DNA of 64,000 bases from the NCBI GenBank assembly GCA_937941765.1, contig CALDGQ010000024.1, forward strand, positions 29,699 through 93,698. Reading direction: 5' to 3'. Each line of letters opens with the position of its first letter. Within the stretch, counting starts at the first letter, position 1. Made by a program: the position numbers and the translations under genes. This document shows, piece after piece, positions 17,319 through 26,426 of this stretch. The notes beneath the pieces were generated by a model. It saw nothing but the letters and a program-made list of their open reading frames with translations, ran no database searches and was not told the DNA's origin. The stretch comes from an uncultured Saprospiraceae bacterium. Its GTDB lineage: Bacteria; Bacteroidota; Bacteroidia; Chitinophagales; Saprospiraceae.

Positions 17319-17648
17319 TTAGTTAGCCATATCTTTCAATTTCTTCAGCGCTCTTACTTTTACAGTAGTCGAAGCTGGCTTGGCTTTGAACATTTGCTCT
17401 TGCTTCGTGAAAGGGTTGATTCCTTTACGAGCTTTTCTCGCAGGCTTCTTCACTGTTTGAATTTTAAGCAATCCTGGAAGTACAAATTCTCCCACTGACT
17501 TTTTGTTAATGTGAAGCTGAATTATTTCACCCAAAGAATCAAGCACACCGTCAACTTGCTTTTTTGTAAGCTCATTTTCTTCTGCGATTTGTTGGACGAT
17601 TTGAGTCTTGGTGAATCTTGCGTCTATAGTTTTTCTTTTCTTTGCCAT
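17319..17648 (-). CDS. HU/IHF-like DNA-binding protein
   Basis: The 109-residue basic protein has the HU fold pattern: the helices FTKTQIVQQIAEENELTKKQ and VDGVLDSLGEIIQLHI, then a glycine-rich strand (GEFVLPGLLKIQTVKKPARK) and the DNA-binding arm with GINPFTKQEQ. HU-type proteins bend and compact DNA. Because it lacks a strict RNP arm motif and has a long lysine-rich N-terminus, it is one of the divergent HU forms common in Bacteroidota. It is separated from the EACC1-like gene by about 290 bp of gene-free AT-rich DNA (17028-17318). Confidence 0.85.
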   Translation of the reverse strand: MAKKRKTIDARFTKTQIVQQIAEENELTKKQVDGVLDSLGEIIQLHINKKSVGEFVLPGLLKIQTVKKPARKARKGINPFTKQEQMFKAKPASTTVKVRALKKLKDMAN

Positions 17649-17956
17649 TATTTATTAATTAGTTAATGAATGTTTTATAGAATGAAGATACGTGTTTATA
17701 GGGTAAAAGTTTGAATTATATATTGAGAAATTATCTAATGTATTTAGATCATATATCTATGTATACATTTTTGCTCAAAAAAAGATTAAATATAAGCCAA
17801 AAGTCAGGTGTAAAAACTTCATTCGTTTGGGAAAGTCCAATGCTGAAATACAACCTTTTCCTCTTTTTCAACATCTAATTATCGATTCGTTTACAACTCG
17901 CAGCTATAGAATTAAAAGACTAAGCTAGTTAAACAGATCTTTAAAAATCCACACTA
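17649..17956. other. Divergent intergenic region, no gene seen
   Basis: About 308 bp between the HU-like gene and the secreted protein gene, reading apart. It must hold both promoters. I see no repeat or RNA gene. Confidence 0.4.
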
Positions 17957-18706
17957 ATGAATAAAATTTCCATTCTAATATTAATGTCTTTATTTGTTCA
18001 TGGTCCTATCATTGGCTGGTGTCAATTAAGTTATGAAGAACTACCAGATACCATCTTTCAAGTTTATGAGTACGAAAAGATTGTTGAACAAATCCTGCCA
18101 GACGAGTATCACAGCGATATCATTAGGGTAAAAGAAGCTACCTTCAAAACAGTTCCAAAATATATTGATATTAAAACCTATTATAAAAATTGTGACCACT
18201 GCGAATATGAAGCATATGTTGACAGTATCGAAACAAAACCTGCTTATCAAAAAATTATCCCATATCGTAAAATTAGATTTAATGGTTTTCGAATTGAGCA
18301 AAAAAGTACTGAAGAGTGGGCTTGGGTAAAACGTTTCAATGCAATTCCTAACAATCATCAGCCTTGTTTGAATCGTCAACAGATCGATACCTGTCTTTGG
18401 GATTATGTTGTTATAAATCCAGAAGTGCGAGACTCCATCGAACTCAAGAATTACTATTCCGTTGCGGACACGATTGTTGTGCCTGCACAATTTATTCCTA
18501 TCAAAAAGTATCGCTTAAAAAAAGAACACGCAGATGCAAATAAGCAACGATACCCTATTGGAAGTGAAACTTGTACTGTACTTATTCATCAATTGGAAGA
18601 GAAAGAAGAATTTCGCTCGGTAACCATGTTAGGAACTTATCGTACTAGACAAGTTAGACGGCTTCATCATTTTGAAGAAGTGACGCCTTTGAGTTTTGAG
18701 CATTAG
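17957..18706 (+). CDS. Secreted protein of unknown function
   Basis: The 249-residue protein has a signal peptide (MNKISILILMSLFVHGPIIG). The mature part contains a CDHC motif near residue 77 and further Cys residues (PCLNRQ, DTCLWD, SETCTV), so disulfides or metal binding are possible. Charged and aromatic residues are abundant. I do not recognise a family. It converges with hemB, whose stop codon is 28 bp beyond its own; there is no obvious terminator hairpin between them. Confidence 0.6.
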   Translation: MNKISILILMSLFVHGPIIGWCQLSYEELPDTIFQVYEYEKIVEQILPDEYHSDIIRVKEATFKTVPKYIDIKTYYKNCDHCEYEAYVDSIETKPAYQKIIPYRKIRFNGFRIEQKSTEEWAWVKRFNAIPNNHQPCLNRQQIDTCLWDYVVINPEVRDSIELKNYYSVADTIVVPAQFIPIKKYRLKKEHADANKQRYPIGSETCTVLIHQLEEKEEFRSVTMLGTYRTRQVRRLHHFEEVTPLSFEH

Positions 18707-18734
18707 TTTTAAATTGAGAAGCGAGACAATTATT

Positions 18735-19715
18735 TTAAATTAATCGCTTATTAAACATCTCCGCAAAGTCCTTCGCAAAATAAGTAATAATCACATCCGC
18801 ACCAGCTCGCTTAATACTCAACAAAGTCTCTGGCATCGCTTTATCAAAATCCAACCAACCATTCTGACAAGCAGCAGTGAGCATCGCACATTCTCCACTT
18901 ACATGATAAGCAGCAATTGGTAAGTCAAAATTTTCTTTTAACAAATGAATTACGTCTAGATAATTTAAAGCAGGTTTGACCATTAAAAAATCTGCACCTT
19001 CTAATGTATCTAATTCTGCTTCAATCAATGCTTCTGTTTTGTTGGCAGGATCCATTTGGTACGTTTTCTTATCGCCAGCTTTTGGAGCGGAGTCTAATGC
19101 ATCTCTAAATGGGCCATAAAAAGCACTTGCATATTTTGCCGTATACGACATGATAGAAGTATTTGTGAATCCCTTGTTATCTAATACATCTCTTATCGCA
19201 CCAACTCTGCCATCCATCATATCAGAAGGACCTAGAATATCAAAACCTGCTTCTGCTTGTGCTACCGCCATCTTTTCCAAAATCGGTAAAGTGACATCAT
19301 TGATAATTTCTCCATTCTCAACAAAACCATCGTGACCATCAGAACTGTATGGATCCATTGCAACGTCGCTGATTAGTGTTGCACTCGGCAATTTGTTTTT
19401 GAAAAAATTAGCGGCAGTCAAATAAAAATTAGAAGAAGAGTAACTATGAGTTGCAGTCTTATCTTTCAATTTTTCAGGAATGGCTGGAAATAAAATGAAG
19501 TTGGTCAATCCTAAATCAACACAAGATTTCATTTCTTCTAATGCTAAATCTGGTGAGAATCGATAATTACCAGGTAAGGATTTTATCTCTGTTTTGATAT
19601 GGGTTCCATCTTCTAGGAAAATTGGATATACTAAATTAGAAGTAGATAAACTGGTTTCTCGAACCATTGATCTGACGGCTTCGTTTTTTCTGTTTCTTCT
19701 TGGTCTTCTTTGCAT
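18735..19715 (-). CDS. hemB: Porphobilinogen synthase (delta-aminolevulinic acid dehydratase)
   Basis: The 326-residue protein has the expected family segments: RPRRNRKNEAVRSMVRETSL at the N-terminus, LISDVAMDPYSSDGHDG, the DMMDGRVGAIR segment, SYTAKYASAFYGPFRDA with one active-site lysine, and DFLMVKPALNYLDVI with the Schiff-base lysine. It condenses two 5-aminolevulinate molecules to porphobilinogen in haem synthesis. Length is normal. Part of its 3' coding region (18811-18871) is repeated as a non-coding fragment at 13637. A nested palindrome lies just upstream. Confidence 0.97.
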   Translation of the reverse strand: MQRRPRRNRKNEAVRSMVRETSLSTSNLVYPIFLEDGTHIKTEIKSLPGNYRFSPDLALEEMKSCVDLGLTNFILFPAIPEKLKDKTATHSYSSSNFYLTAANFFKNKLPSATLISDVAMDPYSSDGHDGFVENGEIINDVTLPILEKMAVAQAEAGFDILGPSDMMDGRVGAIRDVLDNKGFTNTSIMSYTAKYASAFYGPFRDALDSAPKAGDKKTYQMDPANKTEALIEAELDTLEGADFLMVKPALNYLDVIHLLKENFDLPIAAYHVSGECAMLTAACQNGWLDFDKAMPETLLSIKRAGADVIITYFAKDFAEMFNKRLI

Positions 19716-19744
19716 GAGTTTCGCTTTTGCCTGAGGGCAGGCTC

Positions 19745-19985
19745 AAATGTAAAATTAAAAATGTAAAATTAAAAATAGGACGATGTTGCTTGTGCTGGCG
19801 TGGAACCCAATCCTGAATATTTGTTCCAAATATTCTTCCTTTCCCTTTAAAAAAGGAAAGGGAGCTCGCGAGCCATACGTGAGGGCTACGCGAGCTCCCC
19901 GCGTACGCTCCTTTCCTTTTTTAAAGGGAAAGGAACAGAATTTGAAAATCAAATTCGAAAGGATTGGGTTAATACGTCAGGATTT
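19745..19985. repeat. Nested palindromic repeat R5
   Basis: From outside in: aacccaatcct / aggattgggtt, then the small palindrome gaatatttgttccaaatattc, then arms containing cctttccctttaaaaaagg and its mirror, with a GC-rich gagctcgcgagc core. The element lies between hemB and yidD. The CCTTT-AAAGG arms resemble those of the repeat at 53.8 kb. Confidence 0.85.
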
Positions 19986-20001
19986 CAAGTTAGAACAATA
20001 A

Positions 20002-20247
20002 TCATACATCCGAAGAAGAAGAGCTCTGCTCTTTCTTCGGAACCGGATCATGCCCATGCCCAGCCCAAGGATGACATCGAGCAATACGTTTCAATCCCAT
20101 CCAAGTACCACGCAAAGCACCCCATTCTTCAATTGCTTCAATCATATAATGTGAACAAGTAGGTTGATACCGACAACTCGGACTCATCATGGGTGAGATG
20201 GAGTTTTGATAAAATTTAATCGGGAGAATGAATAGTTTTTTAAACAT
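20002..20247 (-). CDS. yidD: Membrane protein insertion efficiency factor YidD
   Basis: The 81-residue protein shows the YidD signature: [20 protein letters not shown] followed by [16 protein letters not shown] and the [14 protein letters not shown] ending. YidD assists YidC-dependent insertion of inner-membrane proteins. A short serine run and DV end the protein. It follows the DUF6702 gene on the same strand by 21 bp, so the two may be cotranscribed. Confidence 0.95.
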   Translation of the reverse strand: MFKKLFILPIKFYQNSISPMMSPSCRYQPTCSHYMIEAIEEWGALRGTWMGLKRIARCHPWAGHGHDPVPKKEQSSSSSDV

Positions 20248-20268
20248 TGATCGTTTATCAAATGGAAA

Positions 20269-20775
20269 TTAAAAATTGATCGTCTTGGAAGCATTGTCTC
20301 TATCAAACATTAAGTACTCTTCTTTATCGTTAGCAGAAAGTGAAATGATATTTCTTTGATCATCGAATACTTCCATTAGCAAATCATTTTTCAATTCTAG
20401 GCTACTAATTTCAGTTACATCTTTGACTTCTAGATAACACCAAACAGCCGCAAGGTCCTCAGAAATTTCTTTCCCTAAAAATTCATATTCGACTTTTTCG
20501 CCATTCACGTTTAGTACAAAATGATTTTGCAAATATCGATTTAAGTACTTTTCTGCTTTCTTGCTTTCCTTTTCTGTACAGATGAAAAGTTTGTCTGCAC
20601 CTTGTTGTCGCAATGCCTCTTCTAGGTCATCAATGAAAATATGTAGACTTACTTCTATTGCCTTGGTCTCCTCGTTACATTCAATAACGCATTTGCTGAT
20701 ATGGAATTCATGAAGATCCGTCGATTCAATAATCGAAGGATTTATAAAACTAAGAATGAAAATGATTAATAGCAT
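20269..20775 (-). CDS. DUF6702 family secreted protein
   Basis: The 168-residue protein has a short hydrophobic N-terminus (signal peptide) then the family pattern HEFHISKCVIECNEETKAIE, HIFIDDLEEALRQQGADKLF and VNGEKVEYEFLGKE. Function is unknown. In this phylum DUF6702 genes are often adjacent to HupE/UreJ genes, and that is the case here (about 70 bp upstream). The conserved Asp/Glu/His residues could suit a metal-related role, but this is only a suggestion. Confidence 0.82.
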   Translation of the reverse strand: MLLIIFILSFINPSIIESTDLHEFHISKCVIECNEETKAIEVSLHIFIDDLEEALRQQGADKLFICTEKESKKAEKYLNRYLQNHFVLNVNGEKVEYEFLGKEISEDLAAVWCYLEVKDVTEISSLELKNDLLMEVFDDQRNIISLSANDKEEYLMFDRDNASKTINF

Positions 20776-20846
20776 GCTCTTATTTTAACTTGAATATTTT
20801 TTGAAGTACTAGTGTCTAAATATCCAAACTTCTAAATATCTACCAA

Positions 20847-21452
20847 TTACCAAAATTTCGTTTCGATCATTAAAATTACGGAAATTCCCATTGCCATCCC
20901 TGATATTAAAATTGTCCAATCTCTTTTATTGACCTTCATGATATTTAACGAAATAAAAGACAGAAGTAATATGATTATTACAATCATTATTTGACCAAGT
21001 TCTATTCCTACATTAAATGCAAATAATTGAGAAATCAAATCTGATTCTTTGCCAGGCATCAGCGATGATCTTAGAAAATTTGAGAATCCCATTCCGTGGA
21101 TTAAGCCAAAAAATAGTGCAATGAAATAGTTTAAATTGCTCATTTTTTGTGAAGGAATTTTCACATCATTCTTGTCTAACCTGCGAAGATTAAAAACTGC
21201 TGTCAGAAATATGGTGACAGGAATCAAAAATTCCACTATTTGACTTGGAAAACGAACGACATCCAATGAAGCTAATGCCAACGTAAGAGAATGTCCAATC
21301 GTAAACGCAGTAACTAATATCAAAACATGTTTCCATTCTTTCAATGTATAGATAGCGCACAGAGCTACAATGAATAAAATATGGTCATAAGCTTTTATAT
21401 CTGATATGTGTTCAAATCCTAATTCGATGTAAGTTGTAAAGAGAGACGACAT
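20847..21452 (-). CDS. HupE/UreJ family membrane protein
   Basis: The 201-residue protein has about six membrane segments and the HupE/UreJ_2 motif AYDHILFIVALCAIY near the N-terminus plus the TIGHSLTLALA segment with conserved His. Family members are tied to nickel or cobalt uptake for hydrogenase or urease, but Bacteroidota members with DUF6702 have no assigned substrate. No hydrogenase or urease genes are in the window. Confidence 0.85.
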   Translation of the reverse strand: MSSLFTTYIELGFEHISDIKAYDHILFIVALCAIYTLKEWKHVLILVTAFTIGHSLTLALASLDVVRFPSQIVEFLIPVTIFLTAVFNLRRLDKNDVKIPSQKMSNLNYFIALFFGLIHGMGFSNFLRSSLMPGKESDLISQLFAFNVGIELGQIMIVIIILLLSFISLNIMKVNKRDWTILISGMAMGISVILMIETKFW

Positions 21453-21624
21453 ATGTTTAATTTAGATGCTTATAATTTCGGTAAACTATTAATTTTGCAG
21501 TGTTTTATATGGAGCGAAATGTTAAAATTCAAATTTAAAAATCTAAATTTAACCTTTCAAGCAATTTTTATACATGCTTATCTTCCCAAATTCTAGATTT
21601 TAACCAACGATTAAACAAAAAAAA

Positions 21625-24252
21625 ATGACCATACCTAACCAATTTTCCTTTGGAAGAAATTTAATGCTTTTTTCATTACTCTTCTGTTTTTCTATCATTT
21701 CTCTAACTGCTCAACAAGCCGCACAATTTACAGGAGAAAGAGTTACTACTAACTATGAAACAGAATTAGCATCCATTTTTACTGATTATGATATCTATGA
21801 CATTAATTCAACTATCATAGCTGATTATGTCCGCAATTCGAAAGGAATATCGATGTCTATGAATCTTGAATTAGGAGATGAATATAATTGGAATATGTTG
21901 GTGTACGAAAATGATTTAATTGGTGAAAATTATGCAATCACTGAAAGAACAAATAATGGAGATGTAACAACTAGTAGAGGTGATTTCAAAACACTTTCCG
22001 GTTATTTACAAACTGCTCAAGGTGGATCTATTGGTTTAACAATAAATAATCATTTCATTTTTGGAACTATTAATAATGGAGATCAATCTTATTTCATTGA
22101 ACCATTAAACGGAGTTATTGAAGGTGCAGCTCAAGACTTATATGTAGTATACAATACTAAAGATGCGATTTATAATCCAAATTTAACTTGTGGGGTTACA
22201 GATATCGCAAAGTATAGAATCACGCCAAAACAAACGCAAGCATTAGGAGCTCAAATGGACGAGTGCTCTATTGTTGAAATGGCATTAGCTGCCGATCGAT
22301 CTATGTTTAATAAATATGGAAGTGTAGGTGGAGTTGAAGATTATTTGGTTGGAATTTGGAACTTAGTTGCGCCGGATTATATCGGTTGGTTTTCTCAAGA
22401 TATTGAATTTGATATCGTTACGATCTTTGTTGTTTCAGGACAAGATCCATGGGTTGGCGGAACAGATGCATCCACATTGTTGGATGATTTTTTATCATGG
22501 GGAAATAACGGAGGATTTGGTGTAAGCTTTGATTTAGGACAAATCTGGACGGATCGAAATATTACGAATGACGGCAATTCAGGTGTAGTAGGATTGGCTT
22601 ATGTAGGAGTGGTTTGTACCAATGCTAAATACAGTTTGATCGAAGATTTTTCTGGTAATTCTAATGCTATTAGAAATACCGTATCTCATGAAGTTGGTCA
22701 CAATTTTGATGCAGTCTCATCATCAGCCACAGGTCATAATAATCCGCCAACAGGAGATATAATGGATCCATCTGTCAATGGGGCTACTAGTTGGTCGGCT
22801 GCATCAATTGCTGATATCAGTGCTCATATAGATACTAGAACTTGTTTTGAAGATTGTCTCCAATGTATTGACATATCTTCAGTAACAGTACAAAATTGTG
22901 GTGGCGGACTCTACGAATTGGAAGTATGTATCACTCATGCTAATCGCACCAATCAATCTAACTTGCGAATATCAGCTGATGGCAATTCGTCAAATTTCTC
23001 ATTTAATAACACAGGTGAACAATGTGAAATGCTTTTTGGCTTGACTGCCAACGCTACTGCAAATGCTACTTTGACAGTTGAAGATTCCAATGATGGCGAC
23101 GTAGAATGTAACAAAACTACAACTTATAATGTGCCTCATCCAGATTGTGTTTGTACTTCGATTTTATCAGAAAATTTTGATGCTCAAACTCAACCTGCTG
23201 GATGGGCTAACAATGTATTGGGAACCAATCCAAATGGGCGTTGGGAATTTGCAGATGCTACGTATGGTGTCAATACACCTGCTGGAAGTATCAACGGTAC
23301 AGGAATGGCATTTTGGGATGACGATGCAAAAGATGATACTGGAACAGGTCAATATGATGACAATGGTACCGATCATATGGAATTGATTACACCTGAAATG
23401 GATATCACAAACTTTGAATTTGTAACATTAGATTTTGATTACAATTGGTGGACTTTTGATGGGGATGATTTTTTTATAGTCGATGTTTGGGATGGAAACA
23501 ATTGGGTAAATTTGTTGAACACCAATGAAACAGATTGTGGTGCATGGGGCTGTACATTGCCTCATTTCAATGTCGTTGTTGATGATTATGCTAACCCAAA
23601 CTTTCAAGTACGTTTTACTTATTTTGATTCTGCGGATTCTTGGCAATGGCATATTGCTATTGATAATGTTGAAGTTTGTGGATATCAACTTGCAGCACTT
23701 CCTATTGATCTAGTCGCATTTGATGGCACCGAAAAGGATTGCACAGTTGAATTGGATTGGGAAATTGGAGATGCGTCTTCAAGTGATATCTTTGAAATAG
23801 AAAGAAGTTTTGATGGTCAAAATTTTGAAGTGATCGGTACGATTAACGGATTATCAAGTCCAAATAAAACCTACAACTTTACAGATATCAATCCTGGTTT
23901 TGAAAATTTCTATCGATTAAAAACAACAACAGCATCTGGTGAAATAAATTATTCTTCCATTAAATCAATCACGGCAACATCTTGTAAAGAAGGCGCTTTG
24001 GATATTATTGAAGTATTTCCAAATCCAACTCGTGGAGATTTATTTTACAACATCCATTCAAATGATGCAACTGAAGTGACGGTGGAAATCAGAAATGCAG
24101 CTGGGTTGTTAGTAGATAAATCAATGATCCAATTAACAACAGGAATGAACAATCAATTATTTGATACAGATCATCTGGCAAAAGGAATGTACTATATCCA
24201 GTTGACAAGTAATTATGGAAATTCAAAAGTGAAAAAGTTTGTGAAGAACTAA
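21625..24252 (+). CDS. Secreted M12B-like (reprolysin-type) metalloprotease with T9SS sorting domain
   Basis: The 875-residue protein has a signal peptide, an approx. 200-residue propeptide-like region, then a zincin domain with HEVGHNF at 355-361 and an IMDPS Met-turn. Around residues 510-690 lies a beta-rich choice-of-anchor (MAM-like) domain, and the last 80 residues form a type-A T9SS sorting domain (VFPNPTRGDLFYNI, ending YYIQLTSNYGNSKVKKFVKN). The standard third zinc His (residue 365) is Ser; a His occurs at 371. It would be exported and anchored or released at the surface by the T9SS encoded in this window. Confidence 0.88.
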   Translation: MTIPNQFSFGRNLMLFSLLFCFSIISLTAQQAAQFTGERVTTNYETELASIFTDYDIYDINSTIIADYVRNSKGISMSMNLELGDEYNWNMLVYENDLIGENYAITERTNNGDVTTSRGDFKTLSGYLQTAQGGSIGLTINNHFIFGTINNGDQSYFIEPLNGVIEGAAQDLYVVYNTKDAIYNPNLTCGVTDIAKYRITPKQTQALGAQMDECSIVEMALAADRSMFNKYGSVGGVEDYLVGIWNLVAPDYIGWFSQDIEFDIVTIFVVSGQDPWVGGTDASTLLDDFLSWGNNGGFGVSFDLGQIWTDRNITNDGNSGVVGLAYVGVVCTNAKYSLIEDFSGNSNAIRNTVSHEVGHNFDAVSSSATGHNNPPTGDIMDPSVNGATSWSAASIADISAHIDTRTCFEDCLQCIDISSVTVQNCGGGLYELEVCITHANRTNQSNLRISADGNSSNFSFNNTGEQCEMLFGLTANATANATLTVEDSNDGDVECNKTTTYNVPHPDCVCTSILSENFDAQTQPAGWANNVLGTNPNGRWEFADATYGVNTPAGSINGTGMAFWDDDAKDDTGTGQYDDNGTDHMELITPEMDITNFEFVTLDFDYNWWTFDGDDFFIVDVWDGNNWVNLLNTNETDCGAWGCTLPHFNVVVDDYANPNFQVRFTYFDSADSWQWHIAIDNVEVCGYQLAALPIDLVAFDGTEKDCTVELDWEIGDASSSDIFEIERSFDGQNFEVIGTINGLSSPNKTYNFTDINPGFENFYRLKTTTASGEINYSSIKSITATSCKEGALDIIEVFPNPTRGDLFYNIHSNDATEVTVEIRNAAGLLVDKSMIQLTTGMNNQLFDTDHLAKGMYYIQLTSNYGNSKVKKFVKN

Positions 24253-24271
24253 AACTACTTTATTAATTATG

Positions 24272-24307
24272 AAAAAACCTGCAATCGAACATTGCAGGTT
24301 TTTTTTT
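24272..24307 (+). terminator. Terminator after the metalloprotease gene
   Basis: Stem aaacctgcaat with attgcaggttt, loop cgaac, then nine or more T residues. Confidence 0.92.
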
Positions 24308-24539
24308 GTTTGTCCAATAAAATTCAACAGCTTCATGGCCATAATTTCCACAATATTTTCATCATCTTATAAAAAAGCGCATATGAATGAATCAATTTCC
24401 TCTAAACCTTTATATCATTTTTTCCGTTATATTCCTGATATACAATTTGTTATGATGGCAGAAGGACCGCTTCCTAAATTATAACAATTCCTAAGTAAGT
24501 TATCCTTAACGGGATGTGGATTAATGTTACCTAATTACC

Positions 24540-24548
24540 TATCTTTGC
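24540..24548 (+). promoter_or_regulatory. Bacteroidota-type -7 promoter element of ahcY
   Basis: TATCTTTGC matches the TAnnTTTG consensus of the primary sigma factor in this phylum and lies 37 bp before the ahcY start codon. The -33 TTTG box is not clear. Confidence 0.55.
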
Positions 24549-24584
24549 ACTCGCAAATCAGTTAAACTTAATAAATTAAAATTC

Positions 24585-25907
24585 ATGAAAGTTAAATCAA
24601 GATCTAAAGTAAAGACCAACTTCAAAGTGAAAGATATTTCTCTTGCCGCTTGGGGAAGAAAAGAAATAGAATTGGCAGAAGCCGAAATGCCTGGGTTAAT
24701 GGGTATCCGTAAAGAATACGGAAAATCAAAACCATTGAAAGGTGCTAGAATTGCAGGATGTCTTCACATGACAATTCAAACTGCAGTTTTAATTGAAACA
24801 TTAAAAGACTTAGGTGCTGAAGTTACTTGGTCTTCTTGTAATATTTTCTCAACTCAAGATCACGCTGCTGCTGCTATTGCTGCTGCAAAAATTCCAGTTT
24901 TTGCTTGGAAAGGAATGAACGAAGAAGAATTTGATTGGGCAATTGAGCAAACACTTTTTGCATTTAAAGGTGGTAAGCCATTAAATATGATTTTGGATGA
25001 TGGAGGTGATTTGACAAACATGGTGTTAGATAGATATCCTGAATTGGTACCAAACATTAAAGGATTGAGTGAAGAAACTACAACTGGTGTTCACCGTTTG
25101 TATGAGCGTATGAAGAAAGGTACTTTAACAATGCCTGCTATCAACGTAAATGACTCTGTTACTAAATCAAAATTTGATAACAAATACGGTTGTAAAGAAA
25201 GTTGTGTTGATGCAATTCGTCGTGCAACAGATGTAATGATGGCTGGAAAAGTAGCTGTCGTTGCTGGATATGGTGATGTAGGTAAAGGTTCTGCTGCTTC
25301 TTTAGCAGGTGCAGGATGTAGAGTTATTGTTACAGAAATTGATCCTATTTGTGCGCTTCAAGCTGCAATGGACGGATTCGCTGTAAAGAAAATGAAGAAT
25401 GCTATCAAAGAAGCAAACATCATTGTAACAGCTACTGGTAACAAAGATATTTTGGCTGAAAAGCACTTCCGTGCAATGAAGGACAAAACAATCGTTTGTA
25501 ACATCGGTCACTTCGATAATGAAATCGATATGGCATGGTTGAACAAAAAGTATGGTAAGACAAAAGTTGAGATTAAGCCACAAGTTGACAAATATACTAT
25601 CGACGGAAAAGATGTAATCATCTTAGCTGAAGGTCGTTTAGTAAACTTAGGTTGTGCAACTGGTCACCCTTCTTTCGTTATGTCTAACTCATTTTCAAAT
25701 CAGACTTTAGCACAAATCGAATTGTGGAAAAATTCTGATAAGTATGAAAATAAAGTTTACATGCTTCCTAAGCATTTGGATGAGAAAGTTGCAAAATTCC
25801 ACCTAGCACATATCGGTGTTGAATTGGAAGACTTGAGCAAAGATCAAGCTGATTACATCGGCGTAAACAAAAAAGGTCCTTACAAGCCTGACTACTACAG
25901 ATACTAG
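24585..25907 (+). CDS. ahcY: Adenosylhomocysteinase
   Basis: The 440-residue protein aligns end to end with S-adenosylhomocysteine hydrolase: the [20 protein letters not shown] segment, the LDDGGDLTN motif, [17 protein letters not shown], the NAD-binding [10 protein letters not shown] near 225-234 and the C-terminal KPDYYRY. It splits SAH to adenosine and homocysteine and so keeps methyltransferases running. It ends in the full PDYYRY tail. Codon use here is smoother than in neighbours, as expected for a highly expressed gene. Terminators bound it on both sides. Confidence 0.98.
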   Translation: MKVKSRSKVKTNFKVKDISLAAWGRKEIELAEAEMPGLMGIRKEYGKSKPLKGARIAGCLHMTIQTAVLIETLKDLGAEVTWSSCNIFSTQDHAAAAIAAAKIPVFAWKGMNEEEFDWAIEQTLFAFKGGKPLNMILDDGGDLTNMVLDRYPELVPNIKGLSEETTTGVHRLYERMKKGTLTMPAINVNDSVTKSKFDNKYGCKESCVDAIRRATDVMMAGKVAVVAGYGDVGKGSAASLAGAGCRVIVTEIDPICALQAAMDGFAVKKMKNAIKEANIIVTATGNKDILAEKHFRAMKDKTIVCNIGHFDNEIDMAWLNKKYGKTKVEIKPQVDKYTIDGKDVIILAEGRLVNLGCATGHPSFVMSNSFSNQTLAQIELWKNSDKYENKVYMLPKHLDEKVAKFHLAHIGVELEDLSKDQADYIGVNKKGPYKPDYYRY

Positions 25908-25933
25908 TCGATAAGGATTTTAAAAATATATAG

Positions 25934-25966
25934 AAAACCTGCGATCGAAAGATCGTGGGTTTTTTT
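25934..25966 (+). terminator. Terminator after ahcY, possibly bidirectional
   Basis: aaaacctgcgatc pairs with gatcgtgggtttt around a GAAA loop, followed by T's; an A-run on the other side lets it serve the convergent small gene too. Confidence 0.85.
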
Positions 25967-26237
25967 ATCGCCCCAACTCCGCTTCCAAATCACGAACCTT
26001 CCTTTTCAATTGGGCATTCTCTTTCCTCAAATCTTTTATAATTCCTTCATTTCGAGTGTTCAAATCTGCGTCACTGACATTTGTTTCCATTTTATCAGGA
26101 CCACCAAAAATGTTCTTAATTTTATCAAATCCATTTTCTCCATTGATAAAATTCGCACCAATATAAGCAATAGGAGCAAAGAGCAATAGGAATATAAAAA
26201 GTCTACCTATTCCTGTTATTTTAAATTTTCCTGCCAT
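25965..26237 (-). CDS. Small membrane protein with coiled coil
   Basis: The 90-residue protein has one membrane segment (about 10-28, IGRLFIFLLLFAPIAYIGA) and ends in a charged heptad-like helix (IIKDLRKENAQLKRKVRDLE). It would be a small inner-membrane protein with a soluble helical tail. I do not recognise a family. The gene is convergent with ahcY and divergent from the thiolase gene. Confidence 0.6.
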   Translation of the reverse strand: MAGKFKITGIGRLFIFLLLFAPIAYIGANFINGENGFDKIKNIFGGPDKMETNVSDADLNTRNEGIIKDLRKENAQLKRKVRDLEAELGR

Positions 26238-26426
26238 GATTTAAAATTTTGTATTAAAATAATTCTAATATCTTCTTTACCGCTTTCTAAGATTGTATTT
26301 TTATACCCTTTGTTAATTTAATTGAGGCCAAAATAAACATTTGGTCTATTTCAACATAATGTTCTGCCATACGTATTATACATTTATAACGTTTAATCAA
26401 TAGAACTTAGTTCAGAAACTGAAATC

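Larger units (their letters stand above)
24253..24584. other. Intergenic region with terminator and ahcY promoter
   Basis: The region holds the terminator at 24272-24307 and a promoter box at 24540. An open frame at 24269-24484 covers the terminator hairpin and lacks any recognisable feature, so I do not call it a gene. Confidence 0.6.

Noticed and set aside
19783..20001. Open frames on both strands across the nested palindrome R5
   Set aside because: Both strands read similar peptides because of the palindrome itself; no coding features.
24269..24484. A 71-codon frame after the metalloprotease gene
   Set aside because: It begins within the terminator hairpin, has no recognisable feature and reads like random AT-rich DNA.
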